Below are positions 34,378 through 42,553 of a DNA stretch of 50,966 nt, in pieces. Both the position numbers and the translations under genes were made by a program. How positions within the stretch are numbered: the stretch's first letter is position 1; each line of letters begins with the position of its first letter. Source of the stretch: an uncultured Prevotella sp. (lineage in GTDB: Bacteria > Bacteroidota > Bacteroidia > Bacteroidales > Bacteroidaceae); assembly GCA_900314995.1 (NCBI GenBank), contig OMXK01000021.1, positions 1 to 50,966 on the forward strand, in the 5' to 3' direction. A model generated the notes under the pieces. The model searched no databases, had not been told where the DNA came from, and saw nothing but the letters and a program-made list of their open reading frames with translations.

Positions 34378-34698
34378 ATGACACAAGAAGAGAAGACACA
34401 GATAGAGGAAAAGATCGTAGACGTGCTGAAAACGGTCTATGATCCGGAGATTCCCGTCAACATCTACGATCTGGGAATGATTTACAAAATCGATGTGAAC
34501 GAAGACGCATCGGTGGATATCGACATGACATTCACGGCACCGAACTGTCCTGCTGCGGACTATATATTAGAAGATGTACGCACGAAAGTGGACAGTCTGG
34601 AAAGCGTAAAGTCGACGAACGTGAACCTCGTATTCGAACCCGCATGGGATCAGAGCATGATGAGTGAAGAGGCTCGCGTGGAACTAGGATTCGATTAA
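34378..34698 (+). CDS. MIP18/DUF59-family iron-sulfur assembly protein
   Basis: A 106-residue SufT-like protein. Signature: VLKTVYDPEIPVNIYDLGMIYKI (residues about 15-37) and TFTAPNCPAADYI, including the reactive cysteine of the TxxxCP motif. The family helps mature Fe-S proteins. An in-frame GTG at 34366 lies inside the -7 promoter element, so 34378 is taken, which makes the message nearly leaderless. lpxH follows within 13 nt. Confidence 0.9.
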   Translation: MTQEEKTQIEEKIVDVLKTVYDPEIPVNIYDLGMIYKIDVNEDASVDIDMTFTAPNCPAADYILEDVRTKVDSLESVKSTNVNLVFEPAWDQSMMSEEARVELGFD

Positions 34699-34711
34699 TT
34701 TGACCATCATT

Positions 34712-35476
34712 GTGAAGAATATCTATTTCCTTTCCGATGCCCATCTGGGATCGCTGGCCATTCCCCATCAAAGAATGCAGGAAAGGCGGCTAGTGAGATT
34801 CCTTGACTCCATCAAGGAGAAAGCCGCTGCCATCTATTTATTAGGCGACATGTTCGATTTCTGGTATGAATACAAATATGTAGTCCCCAAGGGCTACACC
34901 AGATTTCTCGGCAAGATTTCCGAATTGACAGACATGGGGGTGGAGGTTCATTACTTCACAGGAAACCACGACATCTGGGCCTACGGCTATCTGGAAAAGG
35001 AATGCGGGGTAATTTTGCATAAGCAGCCAGAGACGACCGAGCTATATGGAAAGATGTTCTATCTGGCACATGGTGATGGACTCGGTGACCCTGACAAGAA
35101 GTTCAAGGTGATACGTTCCGTATTCCATTCCAAATTCTGCCAGTGGGCTTTCTCCAACATACATCCACGCTGGGGTATGTGGTTTGGCTTGAACTGGGCC
35201 AAGCATAGCCGCATGAAGCGCCCAAACGGTGAAGAACCTGCCTATATGGGAGAGAATCGCGAGCATCTTGTGCTCTTTACAAAGAGATATATCCAATATC
35301 ACTCCAATGTGGATTATTTCATTTACGGCCATCGGCACATCGAAGTAGACCTGCAACTTACAAAGAAAGCCCGCATGATCATCCTTGGCGACTGGATCAC
35401 CCATTTCACCTATGTGGTATATGACGGTGAGCATCTGCTGATGTCGCAATATATTGAGGGCGAGAGCAAGCCATAA
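34712..35476 (+). CDS. lpxH: UDP-2,3-diacylglucosamine diphosphatase
   Basis: Hydrolyses UDP-2,3-diacylglucosamine to lipid X and UMP in lipid A synthesis, at the inner membrane. A 254-residue calcineurin-like enzyme: LSDAHLGS, LLGDMFDFW, TGNHDIW, LAHGDGLGDPDKKF and YGHRHIE supply the metal ligands. The start is a GTG at 34712 giving MKNIYFLSDAH, which agrees with the usual family N-terminus. A TTG at 34700 would add four residues (MTIIV instead of M). It follows the sufT-like gene and precedes kdgK by 23 nt. Confidence 0.9.
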   Translation: MKNIYFLSDAHLGSLAIPHQRMQERRLVRFLDSIKEKAAAIYLLGDMFDFWYEYKYVVPKGYTRFLGKISELTDMGVEVHYFTGNHDIWAYGYLEKECGVILHKQPETTELYGKMFYLAHGDGLGDPDKKFKVIRSVFHSKFCQWAFSNIHPRWGMWFGLNWAKHSRMKRPNGEEPAYMGENREHLVLFTKRYIQYHSNVDYFIYGHRHIEVDLQLTKKARMIILGDWITHFTYVVYDGEHLLMSQYIEGESKP

Positions 35477-35499
35477 CAGTCTAACTCACAAAAACAGAT

Positions 35500-36543
35500 A
35501 TGAACAGACATAAAATCGTAACATTCGGAGAACTCCTTCTCAGGTTTTCGAAAGCGGATCACCTTCGTCTGACACAAGGTGATACATTTACCAGCAAATA
35601 TGGTGGCAGCGAAGCTAACGTAGCTGTATCGCTGGCCACATTAGGAGAAGACGTCACTTACATCACCCGACTACCCGACACCCCTGTAGGCCATGCTGGT
35701 GCAATGTGTCTGGCACAGTTAGGCGTCGACACTAGCCACGTGCTTTACGGCGGACAGCGTATCGGCACCTACTATTTTGAGCCTGCCGCTGGCATGCGTG
35801 CTGCCAAGGTGATCTATGATCGTGCCAACTCCGCATATTACGATTTGAGGCCTGGCATGATACCCTGGCGAGAGATTCTGAAAGACTGCGACTATTTCCA
35901 TGTCTCAGGTATCACGGCTGCCATATCCCCGCATGCTGCCGAGGCTACCTTTGAGGCACTGGACATTGCCGACGAGATTGGCGTTACGGTATGCTTCGAC
36001 ATCAACTATCGCAAAAACCTCTGGAAATACGAGGGTGCGAATCCAAGGGAAACACTTAGCCGAATGCTGTCACACTGCGACATGATGTTTGGAGACGCCA
36101 TCGAATTTGAATGGCTGAGCGAACACCCGCAACCACCGTTCACCGCTACGGACTCGAATTTCAAGATGCAGATGGATGAATACAGGGAGTGGTTCGACGA
36201 ACTGCATAAGCGCTTCCCCCGTCTGAAGAACTGGATGATGGGCATGCGCAATATCGTCAACTCCAATCATCACACCCTGACAGGTCTGCTTTGGACAGAA
36301 GGGGAACTGTTACAGGCACCTATCATAGACATCCCCGATGTGGTGGATCCTGTCGGTGTCGGTGATGCCTTCATGGGAGCTTGGCTGCATGCCCTCAGGT
36401 TGTATCCTGAAGACAAACAAAAGCAGCTGAACTACGCACTCGCAGCAGCTGCTTTAAAGAATACCGTTCCTGGCGACTTCAATCTCTCGACAGAAGACGA
36501 GATTATGGAAGTGTTGGGGAATCGCAACTATTTCTTGTCATAG
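35500..36543 (+). CDS. kdgK: PfkB-family sugar kinase, 2-dehydro-3-deoxygluconokinase type
   Basis: A 347-residue ribokinase-fold enzyme phosphorylating a sugar acid, likely 2-keto-3-deoxygluconate. Motifs: TFGELLLRFSKADHLRL at the start, YGGSEANVAVSLATLGEDV (PfkB signature 1) and DVVDPVGVGDAFMGAWL (signature 2, catalytic Asp in GVGDAF). No KDPG aldolase (eda) or uronate genes are adjacent, so the substrate assignment rests on similarity only. The last 16 nt overlap the 3' end of the convergent CotH gene. Confidence 0.85.
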   Translation: MNRHKIVTFGELLLRFSKADHLRLTQGDTFTSKYGGSEANVAVSLATLGEDVTYITRLPDTPVGHAGAMCLAQLGVDTSHVLYGGQRIGTYYFEPAAGMRAAKVIYDRANSAYYDLRPGMIPWREILKDCDYFHVSGITAAISPHAAEATFEALDIADEIGVTVCFDINYRKNLWKYEGANPRETLSRMLSHCDMMFGDAIEFEWLSEHPQPPFTATDSNFKMQMDEYREWFDELHKRFPRLKNWMMGMRNIVNSNHHTLTGLLWTEGELLQAPIIDIPDVVDPVGVGDAFMGAWLHALRLYPEDKQKQLNYALAAAALKNTVPGDFNLSTEDEIMEVLGNRNYFLS

Positions 36544-38237
36544 TCATTCTTCATCCACTCAAAGCGGGTATTGATCCATTCCTTCAGGTCTTGCACCTCA
36601 TTCCAGTAAGAGCCCCATATATCAAAGTTCTTATAAGTATAATGGTATAAGGTGCCCCAACGATTCTCGTTCTCTATGACGGAATAGTGCAGATAGCTGG
36701 CATGATCGTTCAAGAACATGAGGATGTCATTCTTATGGCTATAGAAATAGTCAAAACGCTCTTTTACCTTCGCAACGAAGACTGGGTCTTTCATCAGACG
36801 AGCATACCAGCGTGATTGAGATAGGAGGTTACCATAGGGGAATACCCACTTCAGGTACTCATTATTATTCTCTTTTACGTTACCGTATGCAATATCAAAG
36901 TCCCAAACAGGTCCCATCCTCAGCTTATCGCCTCTTTTCAGATTAAAATAGGTACTGAAATTGAACATACAGTCACAATTCAAGGCTATTTCGTGAATCA
37001 AATACCAGTCTACGAATGAATCCATATCCAGATATTTCTGCCAGCCCTCATTAGGATCCGTAAAATTTGATGAGAAGAGAGCCGCATCAGCCTGATTCAT
37101 GAATTCAACGATGTAGTTATAATTTGCATCGCCGTATTGGATATCCTCCGGTTCCTTGATTTCCATATCCGATTCCACGTGTTGCGGACAGAAATAGACT
37201 ATATCATCATAACGATCAGCCCACCTGTTGCACTCCAGGATAAAGCCATCGTCACCAACAGCAACGCGATGATTGGAAACCTTAATCTTTTCTGCAAGCA
37301 GATATGTACCATCATAACGGCCATTTATCACCACTTCCACGAAGTGGGAACCTGGCGTCCATTCCAGATTGCTGATCTTACCCATAAAGAAAGTTACGGC
37401 ATTACGGAGCATACTTTTGTCTGAATAGTTGGGGATCAGCACCCACGACTTATCCTTATGCTCTCCCAACAGCGCAATCTTCTCATCGAACTTCAGACGA
37501 TAAGGTTTCTTGGGACGACCCCATGAAGTATTACCCCTTCCTTTGATATGCACAGGAGCCTCTACCACGTCGCCAGGGCCACGGGTCCTCACATCCTCTA
37601 CCAGTCTGAAAGAAGCATTCAGATAGTAGTCCTTAGAAGTAACTTCCTGATTGCCGTCGATATTGATATACATGACGGGAAGTCCTGTGAAGGAATGGAC
37701 AAACATCCGATAGCTGGTAGAACTCTCAGAGGTATGGACTGTAACCGTGACAGGCTTCGTGAAATCAAACATGCTCACGCCACTTTCGGCTTCCATGTCA
37801 TCGATGGTGACAAGGGTACCGTCAAATGTAAAACGAGGAATCAGATATTTCTCATGCATGATTGCAGGAAGCCAACAATCAATAATGCTGTCGCCAACAA
37901 TCTCACAAGCAATATTCTTTGTCAAATCAGAATTCTCTGTGGAAACGAACTCCATGGAGAGCAGTTTAGGCTCGACAGGAACGATCAGCGACTGTTCCAA
38001 GCTATCAAGTTTAGCCGCCAATGCATCACCTTCCAGTTTAACCCTTTCCAGCATTGCCTGAATGTCGGCATTGCGTTTGGCCTGTTCGCTATTATGCTTG
38101 CTAAGAGCATCGATTTTCCCTTGCATCGCAGCGTTAGCAGCCTGTCGCTGCTCAATACGCTTGTCATACTCTGATAGGTCTTCCTTACACGACACCAGGC
38201 ATAACAGCATCAGAAATAGGAAAAGTATCTTTTTCAT
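36528..38237 (-). CDS. CotH-kinase-family lipoprotein with coiled-coil stalk (paralogue 2)
   Basis: A 569-residue exported lipoprotein with lipobox CLVSC (Cys17), then acidic KEDLSEYD. A coiled coil spans about 20-90 (repeated KHNSEQAKRN-type heptads). A beta-rich linker contains LLSMEF and SYRMFVHSFTGLPVMYI. The CotH domain (about 195-560) keeps IKGRGNTSW, RPKKPYRLKF, LIPNYSDKSMLRNA and GPVWDFDIAYG (near 442). These conserved blocks suggest an active atypical kinase; the target is unknown. The C-terminus overlaps kdgK tail-to-tail by 16 nt. It is 23 nt downstream of paralogue 3, so the two are cotranscribed. Confidence 0.82.
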   Translation of the reverse strand: MKKILFLFLMLLCLVSCKEDLSEYDKRIEQRQAANAAMQGKIDALSKHNSEQAKRNADIQAMLERVKLEGDALAAKLDSLEQSLIVPVEPKLLSMEFVSTENSDLTKNIACEIVGDSIIDCWLPAIMHEKYLIPRFTFDGTLVTIDDMEAESGVSMFDFTKPVTVTVHTSESSTSYRMFVHSFTGLPVMYINIDGNQEVTSKDYYLNASFRLVEDVRTRGPGDVVEAPVHIKGRGNTSWGRPKKPYRLKFDEKIALLGEHKDKSWVLIPNYSDKSMLRNAVTFFMGKISNLEWTPGSHFVEVVINGRYDGTYLLAEKIKVSNHRVAVGDDGFILECNRWADRYDDIVYFCPQHVESDMEIKEPEDIQYGDANYNYIVEFMNQADAALFSSNFTDPNEGWQKYLDMDSFVDWYLIHEIALNCDCMFNFSTYFNLKRGDKLRMGPVWDFDIAYGNVKENNNEYLKWVFPYGNLLSQSRWYARLMKDPVFVAKVKERFDYFYSHKNDILMFLNDHASYLHYSVIENENRWGTLYHYTYKNFDIWGSYWNEVQDLKEWINTRFEWMKNDYDKK

Positions 38238-38260
38238 CTTTCTAGGATTAAAGTCTTTTA

Positions 38261-39958
38261 TTATGCCATTGCGTCAAATTCACCCTTCAGCCAGTCCATG
38301 CGCGTGTTCAGCCAGTCCTCCATAGCATAGACACTGGTCTGGTAAAGCGCCCATACCTGATCACCAGCGATCAGGTCAGAGGAGAACGTATACCACTTAT
38401 TATTATCTTCCTGAATCGCATATTTCAGGTACTGAGCCATATTGCTGACCTCGGTGATAATATCATTCTTGTGGCTATAGAAAAAGTCATAGCGTTCCTT
38501 CACCTTTGCCACAAATACCGGATCCTCGAATAGACGGGCATACCAATTCACGTTCTTGATGACAAAGCCGTTAGGGCTGGCATCAACGCTGAAAGCCTTC
38601 TCGAAGTCCCATAGCGGACCCATCTTCAGTTTTCCGCCACGTGTCAGGTTCATCATACAGTCGCTCCTGAAAGCACCGTTCTCATTCTTTGATATCTCAT
38701 TAATCAGATACCAGTCAACAAACGAGTCAATATCCATATACTTCTGCCAGCCATTTGACTCATCAGTAAAGTCAGATGAGAAAAGCGCATTCTCTGCGGT
38801 GGCAACGAAATTACTGACATAGTCTACACTGGCGTCAGACTGAGATGAACTCGGGGCAATCACACTCACTGCCCTTTCAAGATGATCTGTAGTGAAAGAC
38901 GGACCATAAGTGCTGGCACCAATACCGAGCACGAAACCATCAGAGCCCACATTCACCCTTCCTTCCGATGCCTCAAGATCCTCACCCATCAGATAAGTAC
39001 CATAATATCTGCCGTTCATCAGCAGATTGACATGATAGAAACGTGGGGTATATTCCAAAGCACTGATACTGCTCAGATAAAAAGCGGTCTGTTTATGCAA
39101 CATTGTTTTATCACCTGTGTTTGTATAAAACTCCCAAGCCTTACCTGCAGGCGCATCAAACAAAGATATATTTTCGTTAAAGAGTATGGAATAGGCGTTC
39201 TTGCCTAACTGAAGGTCTTCATGAATGCGCGAACGATACCAATATACTGGTCCGACAATCATCATCTTTGCATTTGCCTGGGTGATGTAGGCATTCTCAC
39301 TCGTACCTGGGGTGGCTGCCAGCTTCAGTCGGCCGTTGAAGTACTGTCCCGACGTCTCGATGTCTTTATGGGTGGTCGTCTCCAGCCATACTGTCGGCAG
39401 TCCGGTATAGGCGCCCACATAAACCGTATAATCCTTGATTGTCTTTGGTGTAATGATGCTTAGCACCACAGGCTGACTGAAATCAATCTCGGAAACACCG
39501 CTTTCAACTTCTTCGCCATTGATGGTCACAACAGAACCTTGGAAAGTAAAGCGAGGAATCAGGACCTTACTACTTGTAATATTCAGGATTCTGCACTCCA
39601 CCGCACTGTCGCCAATGATAGTGCACTTCACGTTTTCGATCAGTTGCAGAGGATTATCAGCAGCAACAAATTCCATGGAGAGCAACTTCGGTTCAACAGT
39701 GTTAAGGCTATCCTCCAGTTCTAGCAAGTGCTGACGTATCTTTTCGTTTTCCTCCTGACGTTTTCTTACCTCAGCCTCGAGTGCATCACTCTCTTTGTCG
39801 AGCCTTTCACTCTCTTTTTTGGCATCATCGTACTTCTTTTCAAGATTAGCACCTTCTTTTTCAAGACCAGTAAGCTTCTCTTCAATACCACTAAGGTCTG
39901 TGCTACATGAAATCAGGCCAATCAAGGCAACGGCTACAAAAACTAGTTTCTTCATCAT
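38261..39958 (-). CDS. CotH-family lipoprotein with degenerate kinase motifs (paralogue 3)
   Basis: A 565-residue lipoprotein with lipobox GLISC (Cys19), a strong coiled coil at about 22-90, and the same LLSMEF linker and CotH-like fold as paralogue 2. Conserved motifs are altered. The GRGN(T/M)xW block is VGPVYWYRS (near 233), the PKK lysines are gone (QLGKNAYSILF), DKSMLRN is DKTMLHK, and WDFD is WDFE (near 450). It may be a pseudokinase or a binding partner of paralogue 2. It is first in the two-gene unit; -7 TAACTTTG at 39992-39999 (minus) precedes it without a -33 match. Confidence 0.8.
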   Translation of the reverse strand: MMKKLVFVAVALIGLISCSTDLSGIEEKLTGLEKEGANLEKKYDDAKKESERLDKESDALEAEVRKRQEENEKIRQHLLELEDSLNTVEPKLLSMEFVAADNPLQLIENVKCTIIGDSAVECRILNITSSKVLIPRFTFQGSVVTINGEEVESGVSEIDFSQPVVLSIITPKTIKDYTVYVGAYTGLPTVWLETTTHKDIETSGQYFNGRLKLAATPGTSENAYITQANAKMMIVGPVYWYRSRIHEDLQLGKNAYSILFNENISLFDAPAGKAWEFYTNTGDKTMLHKQTAFYLSSISALEYTPRFYHVNLLMNGRYYGTYLMGEDLEASEGRVNVGSDGFVLGIGASTYGPSFTTDHLERAVSVIAPSSSQSDASVDYVSNFVATAENALFSSDFTDESNGWQKYMDIDSFVDWYLINEISKNENGAFRSDCMMNLTRGGKLKMGPLWDFEKAFSVDASPNGFVIKNVNWYARLFEDPVFVAKVKERYDFFYSHKNDIITEVSNMAQYLKYAIQEDNNKWYTFSSDLIAGDQVWALYQTSVYAMEDWLNTRMDWLKGEFDAMA

Positions 39959-40123
39959 ATCACAAATACATTAATTTTACGTAAGACGCTGCAAAGTTAA
40001 TCATTTTTTTGCATCCAATGCATCATTTATCGTAATTTTTCGTCTAAAGAGGCCAAATTTGCAGATAACCGCCTTCTTATATAATAAGGTTCACATTATG
40101 TGAAAAAATGAAGTAATAATTTT

Positions 40124-40190
40124 TTCTGCCACTCTGCCACCGATACTTGAAAATAGCATTATATAAAGCAAGATCGAGGTGGTGGCAGAA
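40124..40190 (+). repeat. TGCCACC inverted-repeat module, left of the VirE-type gene
   Basis: TTCTGCCACTCTGCCACC (40124-40141) faces GGTGGTGGCAGAA (40178-40190). GGTGGCAGAATGG (40181-40193) recurs exactly at 42420-42432 downstream of the gene. Further TGGCAGAAAG (40201) and CTGCCAGAA (40242) lie nearby. Between paralogue 3 and 40124 (39959-40123) I see only the paralogue 3 promoter. Confidence 0.75.
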
Positions 40191-40253
40191 TGGTTGTAGA
40201 TGGCAGAAAGCTGCTAAAAAAGCTACGAATAGACAGAAAAACTGCCAGAAAAA

Positions 40254-40285
40254 TTTGGAAAATCAGGGAAAAAGTCGTATCTTTG
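40254..40285 (+). promoter_or_regulatory. Promoter of the VirE-type ATPase gene
   Basis: TTTG (40254-40257), 20 nt, TATCTTTG (40278-40285): perfect consensus. Transcription from about 40292 puts all six 22-bp repeats in the 5' UTR. Confidence 0.8.
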
Positions 40286-40328
40286 TAGGCGAAAACGCTC
40301 CCATCCTTACAAGGAATCTGACGGGGAG

Positions 40329-40460
40329 TCACATACCTACAAACTCATAGTTATATACCGACAAAGCAACAGTTACATACCGACAAACGCATAGTTACAT
40401 TACGAGAAACTAGTTGTTTCCTACCGAGAAACAAAGTGTTTCCTACCGAGAAACAATCGG
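40329..40460 (+). repeat. Six tandem 22-bp iteron-like repeats
   Basis: Six units of exactly 22 nt without gaps start at 40329, 40351, 40373, 40395, 40417 and 40439. The consensus core is TTaCaTACCGAcAAAC in the first three and TTtCcTACCGAGAAAC in the last two. The array ends 33 nt before the ATG of the VirE-type ATPase gene. The fixed period (two helical turns) and position resemble replication iterons or a protein-binding array. There are no spacers, so it is not CRISPR. Confidence 0.9.
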
Positions 40461-40493
40461 AAACAAATAATAAAAGATACACGATACAAGCAA

Positions 40494-42341
40494 ATGAAAC
40501 TGACATTAGTACTACGCGACAAGAAGAAAGCGCTGAAGGTATCCACGAAGACCATCGAGCGCTTCATCGAACGCATCCAGACTGACACCAAGGACCGTGC
40601 GGTGAGCCGCCGCCGCAAACAGCTGAAGAAGCTCGACTATATCGGGAGCTACGACAAACAGAACCCGCCACGGCTCGTCTATCCCAGCGCAGAGTTCGAG
40701 AAGGATGCCAACGACAACCTGCGCATGAAGACCTTCAACGGTGTGGTGGCACTTACCGTCGGCGGTCTGGAGAGTCCGGCAGACATTGAAGCCGTGAAGC
40801 ACGCGGCCCGGATCCTGCACTACACCCTCGCCGCCTTCACGGGAGCCTCGGAGGAGGAGGTGATCATCCTCGTGAAGATTGCCGCACAGGACGACACGGC
40901 TCCCACGGAGGAAGAGGCCGACGCCCTGTGCGAGAAAGGCCACCGACTGGCCTCCGCCCTCTATCAGGCCATCCTGCCGAAGACCGTCAGGCGAGAGAAG
41001 GCATCCGTCTCCAGCTGCTTCCTCATGCCGCTCGACGAACAGCCCTACTTCAACCCCAAGGCGATGGCCCTGCCCGTGAGCGAGAAGCCGGAAGCGTGGG
41101 AACAGTCACGAGACCTCGCGGACAGCCGCAACAGCACCGACAGCCTCGACGAGGAGATGGACGAGGACGCAATGGCCGTCAGCCAGGAGACCCAGCGGCT
41201 CATGGACTTCCTGAATGCCCGCTACGAGTTCCGCTACAACACCATCATGGGCTATACGGAGCACAGGAGCCGCGACGACAGCCATCTGGAAGCCGCCTGG
41301 AAGCCCGTCGACGACCGTTCGCTGAAGGGGCTGACGATGAAAGTGCGACTCAGCGGCATCGATGCCCGCGAGAACGACGTGCGGCGCTACGTGCAGTCGG
41401 ACATGATCACAGCCTACAACCCCATCGGCGAATTCCTCTGGGAACAGTACTACAAATGGGACGGCAAGGACCACATCCGACAGCTGGCAAGGACCGTGCC
41501 CACGAGCAACCCCCACTGGGAAGACTGGTTCTACACATGGTTCCTCGGCATGGTGCGCCAGTGGCAGGAGACGAATCTCGCTAAATACGGCAATCAGGCC
41601 GTGCCGCTGCTCATCTCCAAGCAGGGATGGAACAAGACCACCTTCTGCGAACAGCTGCTGCCGCCGAAGCTGAGATGGGGCTACACGGGCAACCTGCAGA
41701 TGGACGACAAGAAGCAGGTGCTCCAGCAGATGGCGCAGATGCTGCTCATCAACCTCGACGAGTTCAACCAGATCTCACCGCGCATACAGCAGGGATTCCT
41801 GAAGAACCTGATCACCCTCTCGTCTGTCAAGATAAAGCGTCCCTACGGCAGACACGTGGAAGACTTCCCCCGCCGCGCCTCGTTCATCGCCACCACTAAC
41901 CAGGCCGATGTGCTGGCAGACCCATCAGGCAGCCGCCGTTTCCTCGGCGTGGAGCTGACGGGTCCCATCGACGTGAGCACGCCGCCCAACTACGAGCAGC
42001 TCTACGCCCAGGCCATGCGCGCCCTGCACCAGCATAACCACCCCTACTACTTCGGCCCCGCCGAGATCAAGCAAATCATGGCGAGTAACAGCAAGTTCAG
42101 CGTCAAGACGGCTGCCGAGCAGTTCTTCTTCGACTACTTCGAGCCCACGGACAACGAGGAAGAAGGCGAGTGGATCAGTCCTACCGCCATCTTCAATTTC
42201 CTAAAAGGAAAAGTGGGTGTCAGTATGCTGAAGCCGATGGCCGTTTCCGCCTTCGGACGCAGACTTTCCGCCATACCGGGCATCAAGAAAGACGAGAACA
42301 AATACGGAACAATCTACTTGGTAAAGCGAAAAAAATCCTGA
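40494..42341 (+). CDS. VirE/BT4734-type protein: primase-like N-terminus and SF3 ATPase/helicase-like domain
   Basis: A 615-residue protein with visibly higher GC than the neighbouring CotH genes. Residues about 1-190 match the BT4734-like VirE N-terminal (primase-like) pattern (TFNGVVALTVGG, VIILVKIA, SSCFLMPLDEQPYFNP); the acidic DxD of true primases is not visible. Residues about 320-560 form the VirE/VapE ATPase. It has EFLWEQYYKWDGKDHI, an unusual Walker A QGWNKTTFC (Asn where Gly of GK(S/T) is expected, near 377-384), Walker B LLINLDEF and the arginine finger SGSRRF (near 480). Likely an element-encoded replication ATPase; it is flanked by repeats on both sides and has no integrase. Confidence 0.85.
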   Translation: MKLTLVLRDKKKALKVSTKTIERFIERIQTDTKDRAVSRRRKQLKKLDYIGSYDKQNPPRLVYPSAEFEKDANDNLRMKTFNGVVALTVGGLESPADIEAVKHAARILHYTLAAFTGASEEEVIILVKIAAQDDTAPTEEEADALCEKGHRLASALYQAILPKTVRREKASVSSCFLMPLDEQPYFNPKAMALPVSEKPEAWEQSRDLADSRNSTDSLDEEMDEDAMAVSQETQRLMDFLNARYEFRYNTIMGYTEHRSRDDSHLEAAWKPVDDRSLKGLTMKVRLSGIDARENDVRRYVQSDMITAYNPIGEFLWEQYYKWDGKDHIRQLARTVPTSNPHWEDWFYTWFLGMVRQWQETNLAKYGNQAVPLLISKQGWNKTTFCEQLLPPKLRWGYTGNLQMDDKKQVLQQMAQMLLINLDEFNQISPRIQQGFLKNLITLSSVKIKRPYGRHVEDFPRRASFIATTNQADVLADPSGSRRFLGVELTGPIDVSTPPNYEQLYAQAMRALHQHNHPYYFGPAEIKQIMASNSKFSVKTAAEQFFFDYFEPTDNEEEGEWISPTAIFNFLKGKVGVSMLKPMAVSAFGRRLSAIPGIKKDENKYGTIYLVKRKKS

Positions 42342-42350
42342 TTTTCGCTA

Positions 42351-42439
42351 TTTACTGCCACCAGGCGCGATTCTGCCACCACCACGGAGCACCTGCATTT
42401 AAGGGCATTTCCAAAGGTCGGTGGCAGAATGGCAGTAAA
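42351..42439 (+). repeat. TGCCACC inverted-repeat module, right of the VirE-type gene
   Basis: TTTACTGCCA (42351-42360) pairs with TGGCAGTAAA (42430-42439) and TTCTGCCACC (42371-42380) with GGTGGCAGAA (42420-42429), all exact. The left side has an extra 10-nt spacer, and a 39-nt loop closes the structure. It starts 9 nt after the stop codon. Together with the left module it brackets a 2.3-kb unit. Confidence 0.85.
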
Positions 42440-42498
42440 TTTCCAAAATTATTGCAACAGATTCTCTTCACACCGTGCCGTGCCGTTGATAAACACAA

Positions 42499-42530
42499 AA
42501 AATCCCGCTCAGACAAAGAGCGGGATTTTT
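42499..42530 (+). terminator. Strong bidirectional terminator
   Basis: AAAATCCCGCTC (42499-42510) and GAGCGGGATTTT (42518-42529) form a perfect 12-bp stem with a 7-nt loop and A/T tails on both strands. It serves the VirE-type gene (plus) and ackA (minus, stop at 42554). Confidence 0.92.
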
Positions 42531-42553
42531 CTATCATGTAGTAAGGTGAAAAA

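Noticed and set aside
37548-38174. 208-codon open frame antisense to CotH paralogue 2
   Set aside because: Composition follows the opposite-strand gene and it has no recognisable feature.
40329-40460. CRISPR-like regular array
   Set aside because: The units abut with no spacers and no cas genes are in the window.
40928-41584. 218-codon open frame inside the VirE-type gene
   Set aside because: Frame-shifted, Arg/Pro-rich translation of the GC-rich gene; an artefact.
40494-42341. Prophage or integrative element
   Set aside because: No integrase, structural, conjugation or lysis genes surround the VirE-type gene; it is an isolated gene.
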